Assembly (NCBI GenBank): GCA_005888435.1
Contig: VAXO01000048.1
Coordinates: forward strand, 1 to 36,099
Reading direction: 5' to 3'
DNA: 36,099 nt
DNA from: Actinomycetota bacterium
Lineage (GTDB): Bacteria; Actinomycetota; Thermoleophilia; Gaiellales; Gaiellaceae
Below, in pieces: positions 16,677 through 24,010 of this stretch (position 1 is the stretch's first letter; each line of letters begins with the position of its first letter). Position numbers and translations under genes: made by a program. The notes under the pieces are model-generated. The model made no database searches and was not told the origin of the DNA. It saw only the letters and a program-made list of their open reading frames with translations.

Positions 16677-16907
16677 CTAGTACGTCGGCGGGGGGCCGTC
16701 GTCCACATACGTCGTCCGCCGGCGGCTCCAGTAGCCGGGTCCCGCCCAGGACTGCCAGAAGAGCAGCGAGAGCAGGAGGCTGATGAGCCCAACGCCCATC
16801 AGGATCCAGCCGACCGCGTCGATGTTCACCGAGCTCGACGACGCGTTGACGGCGAATGTGAGGATTGCGCCAACCGCGATCAAGAAGATGCCAACTCCAA
16901 GTCCCAT
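16677..16907 (-). CDS. DUF6458-like small membrane protein
   Basis: A 76-residue protein with two membrane helices: GVGIFLIAVGAILTFAVNA near the N-terminus and VGWILMGVGLISLLLSLLFW after the short loop. A Tyr/Arg-rich, proline-ended tail (SRRRTTYVDDGPPPTY) follows. The pattern MGxGxGIFLIAVGAILxFAV...VGxILMxxG matches what I know as the actinobacterial DUF6458 family, whose function is unknown. The ATG at 16907 has GAAGGAGG at good spacing. It is divergent from ctaC. Confidence 0.75.
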   Translation of the reverse strand: MGLGVGIFLIAVGAILTFAVNASSSSVNIDAVGWILMGVGLISLLLSLLFWQSWAGPGYWSRRRTTYVDDGPPPTY

Positions 16908-16985
16908 TCGAACCTCCTTCGTTCTCGTCCTCGATTCCCGCACGGAGCAGGTCGAAAACCGCAGCAGCACATGACCCGGTTGAAG

Positions 16986-16991
16986 TAGGCT
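16986..16991 (+). promoter_or_regulatory. -10 box of the cytochrome oxidase operon
   Basis: TAGGCT lies 10 nt before the GTG of ctaC. No Shine-Dalgarno sequence is seen, so a transcript with almost no leader is likely. The -35 is not evident. Confidence 0.35.
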
Positions 16992-17001
16992 CGCGGCGTC
17001 C

Positions 17002-17712
17002 GTGCGCAGGGGCTCGATCGTCCAGCTGATCGTGATCGGCGTCTTGGCCGGCGCCATCGCGTCAGCGTTCGCACTCATCCCCAACTGGCTGCCCGAGCCG
17101 GCGTCGAAGGAGGCCGGCCGCATCGACTTCGTCTTCTGGTTCGTGACGGGCATCTGCATCTTCGTCTTCTCGATCGTCGCCGCCGTGAGCGTTTTCGCGG
17201 TGTGGAAGTTCCGCGCGAAGCCGGATGACGACTCCGACGGCGCGCCGATCCACGGCCACACAGGGCTCGAGATCGCCTGGACGGCCGTGCCGACGCTGCT
17301 CGTCACGTCGATCGCAGTCGTGAGCGCGATCGTCCTCGCCAAGGACGACGCGCAGGGCGCAAACCCGCTGCGCGTCGAGGTGACCGCGCAGCAGTTCTTC
17401 TGGAGCTACCGCTACCCGGAGTCCGGAAACAAGGAGTCCGATGTGCTGCGGCTGCCGGTCAACCGATCCATCGTGTTGCACCTGACATCGAAGGACGTCA
17501 TCCACTCTTTCTGGGTGCCCGAGTTCCGCCAGAAGCAGGACATCGTGCCCGGCATCCATCCGACGTTGCACATCACGCCGACCAAGGTCGGCACCTACCC
17601 GGTGATCTGCACGGAGCTCTGCGGCCTCGGCCACGCCCTCATGCGCTCTCGCGCGATCGTGATGACCGATGACGCGTTCCAGAAGTGGGCGGCTCAGAAG
17701 GGAGGCGCGTGA
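17002..17712 (+). CDS. ctaC: Cytochrome c oxidase subunit II
   Basis: Membrane-anchored CuA subunit that accepts electrons from cytochrome c and passes them to subunit I. Of 236 residues, two N-terminal helices (IVIGVLAGAIASAFALIP and FWFVTGICIFVFSIVAAVSVF) are followed by GLEIAWTAVPTLLVTSIAV and then the outer cupredoxin domain. The CuA-binding set is intact: a His in HSFWVPEFRQKQD and CTELCGLGHALM, with both Cys, the Glu, His and Met. No CxxCH is present, so no cytochrome c is fused to it (unlike caa3 enzymes). The stop overlaps the ctaD start (GTGA). It is the first gene of the oxidase operon; heme A synthesis genes are not in the window. Confidence 0.95.
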   Translation: MRRGSIVQLIVIGVLAGAIASAFALIPNWLPEPASKEAGRIDFVFWFVTGICIFVFSIVAAVSVFAVWKFRAKPDDDSDGAPIHGHTGLEIAWTAVPTLLVTSIAVVSAIVLAKDDAQGANPLRVEVTAQQFFWSYRYPESGNKESDVLRLPVNRSIVLHLTSKDVIHSFWVPEFRQKQDIVPGIHPTLHITPTKVGTYPVICTELCGLGHALMRSRAIVMTDDAFQKWAAQKGGA

Positions 17713-19655
17713 CGAGCGTCGTCGCAGCCGAGCACCAGCCGTACGCCGCGCACGAGGGCTTGCCGCCGCCGCCGGGCGGCTGGCGCCGGCTTCTTTACCC
17801 GGGCTTCCTGCGCGCCGCGTGGATGGCGCCCCTGTTCTTCGGGATCGGCTGCGGCATCGTCGTGCTGTGCCGCTGGTGGGGCGGCTGGCACCCGATCTGG
17901 TTCGGGGAGATCATCGTCCTCGTCGGCGCGCTGATCGCGGCGCCGATCGGCTTCCTCGCCGGCGTCGGAGTCTTCGACTACTGGGTGCGCTACGCGATCG
18001 GGGCGCCGACCGTTCCGGAGGACCACACGGGCCACGGTGCGTACAGCTGGCGCGACTACTTCCGCGTCAACACCGACCACAAGGTGATCGGGATGCAGTA
18101 CCTGGTCACGACGGTCGTCTTCTTCCTGATCGCCGGCCTGCTGGCAATGCTCGTCCGTGCCGAGCTCGCGAAGCCGGGGATGCAGTTCTTCGACAACCAG
18201 ACGTACAACGGGCTGTTCTCCGTCCACGCGTCGCTGATGATCTTCCTCTTCGTCATCCCGGCGTTCGCCGGGCTGGCGAACTTCGTCGTGCCGCTGATGC
18301 TCGGCGCGCCCGACATGGCGTTCCCGCGGCTGAACGCGCTGTCGTACTGGCTGCTCCCGATCGCCGGGATCATGATGGTCTCGAGCTTCCTCGTACCGGG
18401 CGGGGCGTTCGCGTCGGGCTGGACGGGCTATGCGCCGCTGTCGGTGCACCAGCCCATGGGGACGATCTTCTTCAACATGGGCGTCCAGTGGGCCGGCGCG
18501 AGCTCGATCATGACCGCGCTCAACTTCCTGGTCACCATCATCACCATGCGCGCGCCGGGGATGACGTTCTGGCGCATGCCGCTGCTCGTGTGGGCGAACT
18601 TCACGACGTCGCTACTGGTCGTCATCGCCACTCCGTTCATCGCCGGGTCGCAGTTCTTCGTCATGTTCGACCGCGTCATGCACACACATTTCTTCGACAT
18701 AGCAGGCGGCGGCTATCCGCTCGGGTACCAGCACATCTTCTGGTTCTACTCCCACCCGGCCGTCTACATCATGATGCTGCCCGGCTTCGGCATCGCTTCC
18801 GAGGTCATCTCGACGTTCTCGCGCAAGCCGATCTTCGGCTACCGGCTGATGGCGCTGTCGCTGATGGCCATCCTCGTGCTCGGGTTCTCCGTGTGGGCAC
18901 ATCACATGTTCGTGTCGGGCATGGCGCCGTGGCTGCGTGTGCCGATGATGGTCACCACGCTGCTGATCGCCATCCCGACGGGCATCAAGGTCTTCTCGTG
19001 GCTCGCGACGATGTGGGAAGGGAAGATCCACTTCAACACGCCCATGCTCTGGGCGGCGGGCTTCGTCTCGATGTTCGTGATCGGCGGCCTCTCCGGCATC
19101 TACCTCGGTGCCGTGCCGATCGACATTCACGTCAGCGACACCTATTTCGTCGTCGCGCACATCCACTACGTGCTGTTCGGCGGCTCGCTCTTCACCATCT
19201 TCGCCGGCATCTACTACTGGTTCCCGAAGATGACCGGCCGAATGTACAACGAGACGCTCGGCAAGCTGCACTTCTGGCTGACGTTCGTCGGCTTCAACGC
19301 GACGTTCTTCCCGATGCACCTGATCGGGACCCAGGGCATGCCGCGCCGCGTCTCGGACTACGACCCGATGTTCGCGCACTGGAACATGTTCATCTCGGTC
19401 GCATCGTTCTTCCTCGGTGCGTCGACAATCGTGTTCCTCTACAACATGATCACCAGCATGCGGCGTGGCGAGCCGGCGCCGGGCAACCCGTGGCGCTCAC
19501 TGACGCTCGAGTGGCAGGTCACCTCCCCGCCGCCGAGGTTCAACTTCGACGAGATCCCGCAGGTCGTCGGCAGCCCGTACGAGTACGGCGTTCCCGGGGC
19601 ACGCCACGCCGTCCTGAACGGCGACCGCACTGCCGAGGAGGTGCCCGTCCACTGA
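17709..19655 (+). CDS. ctaD: Cytochrome c oxidase subunit I, A2-type, with N-terminal extension
   Basis: Catalytic heme-copper subunit (low-spin heme a, heme a3-CuB) that reduces O2 and pumps protons. It has 648 residues; the canonical fold begins at TDHKVIGMQYL near residue 122. Before it lies an unusual extension with two more hydrophobic helices (WMAPLFFGIGCGIVVLCRWW and EIIVLVGALIAAPIGFLAGV). Ligand motifs are intact: SVHASLMIF (heme a), YSHPAVYI (CuB His349, cross-link Tyr353), HHMFVSG (two CuB His) and VVAHIHYVLFGG (heme a3 and heme a). The usual Glu of HPEVY is Ala351, but Tyr347-Ser348 precede the His, which is the type A2 YSHP signature for the D-channel. The GTG start at 17709 has GGAGG just before it and overlaps ctaC. 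Confidence 0.94.
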   Translation: MTSVVAAEHQPYAAHEGLPPPPGGWRRLLYPGFLRAAWMAPLFFGIGCGIVVLCRWWGGWHPIWFGEIIVLVGALIAAPIGFLAGVGVFDYWVRYAIGAPTVPEDHTGHGAYSWRDYFRVNTDHKVIGMQYLVTTVVFFLIAGLLAMLVRAELAKPGMQFFDNQTYNGLFSVHASLMIFLFVIPAFAGLANFVVPLMLGAPDMAFPRLNALSYWLLPIAGIMMVSSFLVPGGAFASGWTGYAPLSVHQPMGTIFFNMGVQWAGASSIMTALNFLVTIITMRAPGMTFWRMPLLVWANFTTSLLVVIATPFIAGSQFFVMFDRVMHTHFFDIAGGGYPLGYQHIFWFYSHPAVYIMMLPGFGIASEVISTFSRKPIFGYRLMALSLMAILVLGFSVWAHHMFVSGMAPWLRVPMMVTTLLIAIPTGIKVFSWLATMWEGKIHFNTPMLWAAGFVSMFVIGGLSGIYLGAVPIDIHVSDTYFVVAHIHYVLFGGSLFTIFAGIYYWFPKMTGRMYNETLGKLHFWLTFVGFNATFFPMHLIGTQGMPRRVSDYDPMFAHWNMFISVASFFLGASTIVFLYNMITSMRRGEPAPGNPWRSLTLEWQVTSPPPRFNFDEIPQVVGSPYEYGVPGARHAVLNGDRTAEEVPVH

Positions 19656-20476
19656 TGCACCTGCTCGTCGTCGCCAACGAGACCGTCACCGGGCGCAAGC
19701 TGATCGAGGCGGTCGAGCGGCACCGCGGCGATGATCTCCGCGTCACCGTGATCGCGCCGGTGAACCAGCCGGAGCGCGGCTACGTCGTCTACGAGGACAC
19801 GCGACGCGCTGCGGCCGGCCGCAGGCTCGACCGGACGGTCGGGATGCTCCGCAACGAGGGGATCGCCGCCCACGGGCTCGTCGTCGAGACCGATCCGGTG
19901 ACGGCGGTGCGCGATGCCCTCGCCCAGCTCGAGCCACCCGTTGACGCGATCATCGTGGCGACGCATCCTCAGCAGAAGTCGGGCTGGCTGCGGAAGAACG
20001 TCATCGACCGGATCCGCGACACGGCCGGCGAACGGCCGGTCGAGCACGTCGTGGTCGACGTCGCCGCCGAGACCGGGCAGCAAAACGTCCTCGTGATCGC
20101 GAACGAGACGGTGCTCGGGCGCAGGCTGCTCGGCAAGATCCGCGAGCGCGCGCAGGCCGGCGGCGCCAGCTTCCTGATCGTCTCGCCGCAAAGCGACCCG
20201 TCCGAGGGATCGCACCCCGAGGCCGAGCGGCGCCTACGGCGCGCGGTCGCCGAGCTCCGCGGCGACGGCATCGATGCACACGGCCAGGTCGCACACCCGG
20301 ATCCGTTCACGGCCGCGCTCGAGGCCATGCGCGAGGAGCGCGTCGACGAGATCATCGTCTCGACGTTCGGGCCCGAGAAGTCCGGCTGGCTCCGGCGCGA
20401 CCTCGTCGAGCGTCTGCGCGGCGAGACCGGCGTGCTCGTCGAGCACGTGACCGCGGAGAGCGAGGTGACGGCCTAG
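19655..20476 (+). CDS. Two-domain Usp-like protein in the oxidase operon
   Basis: Cytoplasmic protein of 273 residues made of two similar alpha/beta domains (about 1-137 and 142-268). Each starts with a strand and the motif V[IV]ANETVxGR[KR]L (Asn8 and Asn150), has a middle helix leading to GI-AHG, and ends with II[VS]-T---xKSGWLR[KR]-[LV][IV][DE]R[IL]R followed by VEHVV. The Rossmann-like layout resembles universal stress proteins or other nucleotide-binding alpha-hydrolase folds, but the classical G-2x-G-9x-G(S/T) ATP loop is not evident. The SGWLR helix occupies the matching place. The gene overlaps ctaD by one base (TGATG) and ctaE by one base (TAGTG), so it is made in step with the oxidase. 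A third copy of the module is in the gene at 21074. I recognise no named family; function is open. Confidence 0.8.
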   Translation: MHLLVVANETVTGRKLIEAVERHRGDDLRVTVIAPVNQPERGYVVYEDTRRAAAGRRLDRTVGMLRNEGIAAHGLVVETDPVTAVRDALAQLEPPVDAIIVATHPQQKSGWLRKNVIDRIRDTAGERPVEHVVVDVAAETGQQNVLVIANETVLGRRLLGKIRERAQAGGASFLIVSPQSDPSEGSHPEAERRLRRAVAELRGDGIDAHGQVAHPDPFTAALEAMREERVDEIIVSTFGPEKSGWLRRDLVERLRGETGVLVEHVTAESEVTA

Positions 20477-21069
20477 TGTCGGCGCACGCCGAGGCGCACC
20501 ACGGCCCGCCGATCGCGCATCAGAGCTCGCGCGTCAACGCGTCGGTGCTTGGGATGCTGCTGTTCATCGCGTCGGAGATCATGCTCTTCGGAGCGTTCTT
20601 CACGGCGTACTTCTTCGTCCGCGTCGTCAACGGCATTCCCTGGCCGCCGGCGCCGTTCGAGCTTCCGGTGTTCGTCGCCGGGATCAACACGGCGATCCTC
20701 GTGACGTCGTCGTTCACGATGCACTGGGCGCTGCAGTCGATCAAGCGCGGAAACCGCGCCGGGTTGCAGGGCGGGCTGCTGCTGACGTTCCTGATGGGCC
20801 TCGTCTTCCTGCTGACCCAGGCGCGTGAGTACTCGCGCGTCGGCTTCGCGCCGCATGACGGCGCCTTCGGGACGATCTTCTATTGCCTGACCGGCCTCCA
20901 CGGCGCGCACGTCTTCGTCGGGCTGTCGATTCTGCTGTTCATGACCATCCGCGCCTTCCGCGGGCATTTCTCGCCCGAGAATCACCACGGCGTCGAGATC
21001 GGCGGGATCTACTGGCACTTCGTCGACGTAATGTGGATCGTGGTCTACTCGACCGTCTACCTCATCTGA
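20476..21069 (+). CDS. ctaE: Cytochrome c oxidase subunit III
   Basis: Membrane subunit of the aa3-type oxidase that stabilises subunit I and proton uptake. It has 197 residues and five hydrophobic helices, the short bacterial form: LLFIASEIMLFGAFFTAYFF, FVAGINTAILVTSSFTMHWAL, LLTFLMGLVFLLTQAREY, a segment with FYCLTGLHGAHVFVGLSILLF, and YWHFVDVMWIVVYSTVYL. The motifs ASE, TGLHGAHV and YWHFVDVMW are diagnostic. The start is GTG at 20476, overlapping the stop of the Usp-like gene. It is followed after 4 bp by the membrane-anchored Usp-like gene. Confidence 0.95.
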   Translation: MSAHAEAHHGPPIAHQSSRVNASVLGMLLFIASEIMLFGAFFTAYFFVRVVNGIPWPPAPFELPVFVAGINTAILVTSSFTMHWALQSIKRGNRAGLQGGLLLTFLMGLVFLLTQAREYSRVGFAPHDGAFGTIFYCLTGLHGAHVFVGLSILLFMTIRAFRGHFSPENHHGVEIGGIYWHFVDVMWIVVYSTVYLI

Positions 21070-21073
21070 CGCG

Positions 21074-21715
21074 ATGATCAACCCGCTTCGCAGCGAGGCC
21101 GAAGCGTTCAGGTTCCTGATCGCGTCGATCGTCTACTTCGGAGCGATCGTGATCGCGGCGGTCGCGGGCGGCAAGTGGTGGGGCCTCGGCGTCTTCGTCG
21201 TGCTCAGCGTAGGGGTGCTGTGGTGGTGGCTTCGCTCCCGTCGTGACGAGCGACCGCGCCAGACGGCGCCGCGGCCGCATCCGGAAGGCGAGCGCCGGAT
21301 CCTCGTGGTCGCCAACGAAACGGTCGGCGGGCACACGCTGCGGTCGATGATCCTCGAGCGCAGCCTCGACGTCCGCGAGGAGGTGCTCGTCGTCACACCC
21401 GCGCTCAACTCGCCGCTGAAGCACTGGGTCTCGGACGAGGACGGTGCCCGTACCGCTGCGCAGGAACGACTCGACGAAAGCCTGGCGAAGCTCGCCGCGG
21501 CCGGCGTCGAGGCGCGCGGCGAGGTCGGCGACGGCGATCCGCTGCAGGCGATGGAGGACGCGCTCCGGACCTTCGGCGCCGACGAGATCATCATCTCGAC
21601 GCACCCGGAGGGGCGGTCGAACTGGCTCGAGCGGCGCGTCGTCGAGAAGGCACGCGAGCGCTTCGCCGTGCCGATCACGCACGTGGTGGTGGATCTGGAG
21701 CGCGAAGGGGTCTGA
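21074..21715 (+). CDS. Membrane-anchored Usp-like protein (two helices plus one module)
   Basis: A 213-residue protein. The N-terminal 58 residues form two membrane helices (FLIASIVYFGAIVIAAVAG and WGLGVFVVLSVGVLWWWL) with an RSRRDERPR stop-transfer stretch. The layout and length recall a small oxidase subunit IV (CtaF/CoxD-like). From residue 75 on comes a single soluble module of the same family as the gene at 19655: VVANETVGGHTL (Asn81), then IIISTHPEGRSNWLERRVVEKAR and ITHVVVDLE. So it looks like a fusion of a small oxidase-type anchor with a Usp-like domain. It is the last gene of the operon. Its stop codon is the TGA inside a GGGGTCTGACCCC repeat; the C-terminus ends Gly-Val because of that repeat. 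Function is unknown; association with the oxidase is inferred. Confidence 0.78.
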   Translation: MINPLRSEAEAFRFLIASIVYFGAIVIAAVAGGKWWGLGVFVVLSVGVLWWWLRSRRDERPRQTAPRPHPEGERRILVVANETVGGHTLRSMILERSLDVREEVLVVTPALNSPLKHWVSDEDGARTAAQERLDESLAKLAAAGVEARGEVGDGDPLQAMEDALRTFGADEIIISTHPEGRSNWLERRVVEKARERFAVPITHVVVDLEREGV

Positions 21716-21800
21716 CCCCCGAAGGGGGTCTGACCCCAGCAGTCGCACCTGGAGCTACGTCAGCAAAGGCTGGGGTCAGACCCCTTCGGGTTCAGACCCC
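21707..21800. repeat. Double palindrome of four GGGGTCTGACCCC units (REPIN-like), likely bidirectional terminator
   Basis: Units at 21707-21719 and 21725-21737 read GGGGTCTGACCCC. Units at 21772-21784 and 21788-21800 read GGGGTCAGACCCC and GGGTTCAGACCCC. The left pair is the reverse complement of the right pair apart from a few bases, with a 30-nt centre (21740-21769). Transcripts from either side could form a long stem. The TGA in the first unit stops the Usp-like gene and the TGA in the last unit (minus strand) stops the thioesterase gene. No T-run follows, so termination would depend on the stem. Confidence 0.85.
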
Positions 21801-22199
21801 GTAGAGGAGGAGTTGCGTGCAGCGGAAGAGCGCGAGTGTCTTGCCCTGCTCGTCGCTCACCGTCGCGTCCCACACCTGAGTCGTGCGGCCGCCGTGGAGG
21901 CGCCGCGACTCGGCGTGCAGCGTCCCCTCGAGCACGGTGGCGAGGAAGTTCGTCTTCAGCTCGATCGTCGTGAAGCCCGTCGCGCCGTCGGGAAGCGACG
22001 CGATGCAGCCGTAGCCGCACGCCGAGTCGGCCAGCGCGACGACGGTGCCCGCATGCAGATAGCCGTTCGGCGCCAGCAACTCCGGGCGCAACGGCAGCCG
22101 CATCCGTGCGTGGCCCTCCTCGATCGAGTCGATCTCGATCCCGAGCAGGCCCGGCAGGCGGCCACGCCCGGCCTCGACGAACGCCTGAAGATCCACCAC
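21792..22199 (-). CDS. PaaI-like hotdog-fold thioesterase
   Basis: Acyl-CoA thioesterase-like protein of 135 residues. The hotdog helix and strand are clear in APNGYLHAGTVVALADSACGYG, where the HAG-----AD pattern matches PaaI/YbgC-like enzymes (catalytic Asp expected near the AD pair). It is followed by TIELKTNFLATVLEGTLHAESRRLHGGRTTQVWDATVSDE. The likely substrate is an aromatic or medium-chain acyl-CoA, but nothing in the context fixes it. The start is GTG at 22199 or 22196; 22199 overlaps the cytochrome c stop by one base. It is the last gene of the tat-to-thioesterase operon and its stop is provided by a GGGGTCTGA repeat unit. Confidence 0.85.
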   Translation of the reverse strand: MVDLQAFVEAGRGRLPGLLGIEIDSIEEGHARMRLPLRPELLAPNGYLHAGTVVALADSACGYGCIASLPDGATGFTTIELKTNFLATVLEGTLHAESRRLHGGRTTQVWDATVSDEQGKTLALFRCTQLLLYGV

Positions 22200-22852
22200 T
22201 ACTTGCCCGCGACGGACGAGACGTACCTGGCAACGGCCCTGATCTGCGCGTCCGACAGCTTGCCTTTGAACGCGGGCATGACGCTGCCACCGTGGATCAC
22301 CTGGTTCTGGACGACCGGGAAAGGCGGCTTGAGCTGATCGAGGTTCGGGCCGACGGTCCCGGTTGTGCCCGCGTCCTTGAGCGTGTGGCAGCTGGCGCAC
22401 TGCGACTTGAAGATGCTCTTGCCGTTCGTGCCGGAGATCGCCTTCGAGACGGCGAAGCCCGACACGCCGGCGTTCGCGGCGACGAACGCGGCCACGTCGT
22501 CGGCATCCTGCCCGCGCACGAGGTTCGCAGGCATGTTCGCCTTCAGGTAGTTGGGGTTGTTCTGCGCGGTCGGGTACTGCCCCGGGAAGCGGATCTGGTC
22601 GTGGACGATGTTCGCGATCGCGCTCTCCGCGAAGCCGTCGGCACGAGCCTGCGCGAACGCGTCGTCGAGGTTCGGCCCGATGGTCGCGGTCGAGCCGACC
22701 GCCGAAAGCGCGTGACAGCCGGCGCACTTCTGCTGGAAGATCGCCTTGCCATTCTGGGCGTTCGCCGACGCCGACACTTTGCCGCCCGTACCACAGGCGC
22801 TTAGGGACACGGCCAGAGTCGCGAGCCCGAACCCCGCCAGAAGCCGGCGGAT
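22199..22852 (-). CDS. Diheme cytochrome c lipoprotein (non-canonical start)
   Basis: Exported electron carrier with two class I cytochrome c domains in 217 residues. If translation begins at the ATC codon at 22852, the chain opens with a compact lipoprotein signal ending in the lipobox LSAC (Cys20). Heme motif one is CAGCH (43-47) with a later NMPANLV-type Met; heme motif two is CASCH with MPAF near the C-terminus. A lipid-anchored diheme cytochrome is a plausible electron donor to the neighbouring aa3 oxidase, which lacks a fused cytochrome. No ATG, GTG or TTG lies in frame between the signal sequence and the STAS gene body, so the start is uncertain: rare ATC or CTG initiation, or a sequence error. 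The stop overlaps the thioesterase start. Confidence 0.85.
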   Translation of the reverse strand: MRRLLAGFGLATLAVSLSACGTGGKVSASANAQNGKAIFQQKCAGCHALSAVGSTATIGPNLDDAFAQARADGFAESAIANIVHDQIRFPGQYPTAQNNPNYLKANMPANLVRGQDADDVAAFVAANAGVSGFAVSKAISGTNGKSIFKSQCASCHTLKDAGTTGTVGPNLDQLKPPFPVVQNQVIHGGSVMPAFKGKLSDAQIRAVARYVSSVAGK

Positions 22853-22853
22853 G

Positions 22854-23219
22854 TTAGGCAGGGGGCTGGTCGGCCGCCTTGAGCTTGGACACGGCCTCGT
22901 CGCGGGTGGGATGGATCGTGAAGACGCGGTCGAGGCCCGTGATCTCGAAGATCTTGGTGATGTTGCGGTCGCTGCAGACAAGCGACAGCTGCCCGTCGTT
23001 CGTACGGAGGCGCTTGACGCCTCCGACGAGGACGCCGAGCGTCGTGGAGTCGATGAACGTCGTGTTGCTGAAGTCGACGACGACCTGCTTGCCGCCCTGG
23101 CCGATCACCTCGAGCAGCTGCTGCTTGAACTCGGGGGCCGTGTAGAGGTCGACCTCGCCGGCCAGCGAGATGACATAGGCGTCGTCGCCGAGCTGTTCTG
23201 TCTTGATGTCGAAGTTCAT
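22854..23219 (-). CDS. STAS-domain anti-sigma-factor antagonist
   Basis: A single-domain STAS protein of 121 residues. The SpoIIAA/RsbV pattern is complete: YVISLAGEVDLYTAPEFKQQL at the start, then VVVDFSNTTFIDSTTLGVLVGG, where the Ser of IDSTTLG is the expected phosphorylation site. These proteins free a sigma factor by binding its anti-sigma kinase when unphosphorylated. No anti-sigma kinase, sigma factor or phosphatase gene is in the window, so its partner is elsewhere. ATG at 23219 has only a weak GGCGGGG upstream. It sits between a membrane TPR gene and the cytochrome c gene, whose start follows its stop almost immediately. Confidence 0.9.
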   Translation of the reverse strand: MNFDIKTEQLGDDAYVISLAGEVDLYTAPEFKQQLLEVIGQGGKQVVVDFSNTTFIDSTTLGVLVGGVKRLRTNDGQLSLVCSDRNITKIFEITGLDRVFTIHPTRDEAVSKLKAADQPPA

Positions 23220-23249
23220 CGTCCCCGCCTCTTCCCGTCGGCGCGGAGT

Positions 23250-23999
23250 CTAACCCTGGCCGCCGGTCTGCAATGTCTTGATGCGCGCTCGGATCTGCGC
23301 CTTGGTAGTCGCGTCGAGGTCGAGGCTCAGGAGCCGCTTGTACGCAGTGATCGCGACGGTGTTCTGGTGAAGGGTGTCGGCGGCCTGTCCAAGCGCGAAC
23401 AGCGCCTCCTGATTCTTCGGCTGGAGCTTCGTGATCTGCTGGTAGGTAGAGACTGCCCGGCTCGCAGCTGTCTGGTACTTCGTGACGGCCGTCTGGTAGG
23501 CAGCGCTCGCCCTCGTGGTTGCCGCGCTGGTGAGCGGGTCGTTCCCGAAGACCTGGCCGAGCTTGCCCGACGAGGGTTGGAACTGGTTGCCCGCCGCCGC
23601 CTGCGCCTGCTGCAGCGAGGCGAGCTGCGCGCCCTGGAGAGCGGTGTTCGCCTGGCCGAGCTCGAGATCGCCGAGATGACGAAGGGCGACGACGTCCTTC
23701 GGACGCAGCTTCCCGTACTCGAGCCACGCTGAAATCGCCTCGTCCGTGCGGCCCTTGTTCTCGTACGCCTGAGCGAGCTCCTTGCGTGCCGGTGCGTTGA
23801 ACGGCCGCTCGGCGACCTTCTTCTGCGCCGAAGAGATCGAGGGCCCGGACGAGCCGCCGCGCCCGAAGGCGTCCCGCATCAGCTGCCCCAGATCGAGACC
23901 GCCCGAGCCGACGCCGAGGAAGATGAAGCCGCCCGCGAAGACGATGATCAGGAACACGAACGCCCACTTCGCCTGGTTGCGCAGGCGGGGGAAGAACAT
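23250..23999 (-). CDS. Membrane-anchored TPR protein
   Basis: A 249-residue protein with one N-terminal helix (WAFVFLIIVFAGGFIFLGVG, about 12-31) and an outer or inner helical repeat domain. TPR-like units are PARKELAQAYENKGRTDEAISAWLEYGKLRPKD... and YQQITKLQPKNQEALFALGQAADTLHQNTVAITAYKRLL. Between them lies a Gln/Ala/Thr-rich stretch that may be a coiled linker. TPR domains organise protein complexes, so it may assemble membrane or exported partners of this operon; that is inference. ATG at 23999 is chosen because the helix then starts shortly after MFFPRLRNQAK. It lies 11 bp after the amidohydrolase stop. Confidence 0.8.
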   Translation of the reverse strand: MFFPRLRNQAKWAFVFLIIVFAGGFIFLGVGSGGLDLGQLMRDAFGRGGSSGPSISSAQKKVAERPFNAPARKELAQAYENKGRTDEAISAWLEYGKLRPKDVVALRHLGDLELGQANTALQGAQLASLQQAQAAAGNQFQPSSGKLGQVFGNDPLTSAATTRASAAYQTAVTKYQTAASRAVSTYQQITKLQPKNQEALFALGQAADTLHQNTVAITAYKRLLSLDLDATTKAQIRARIKTLQTGGQG

Positions 24000-24010
24000 C
24001 GTGTTCTCTG

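Noticed and set aside
16479-16907. The two small convergent genes as a toxin-antitoxin pair.
   Set aside because: They converge and are not in an operon; one is a DUF6458-like membrane protein and no toxin motif is present.
18747-18767. Loss of the key glutamate (HPAVY instead of HPEVY) as evidence of an inactive oxidase.
   Set aside because: The preceding Tyr-Ser pair is the known type A2 substitute, and all metal ligands are present.
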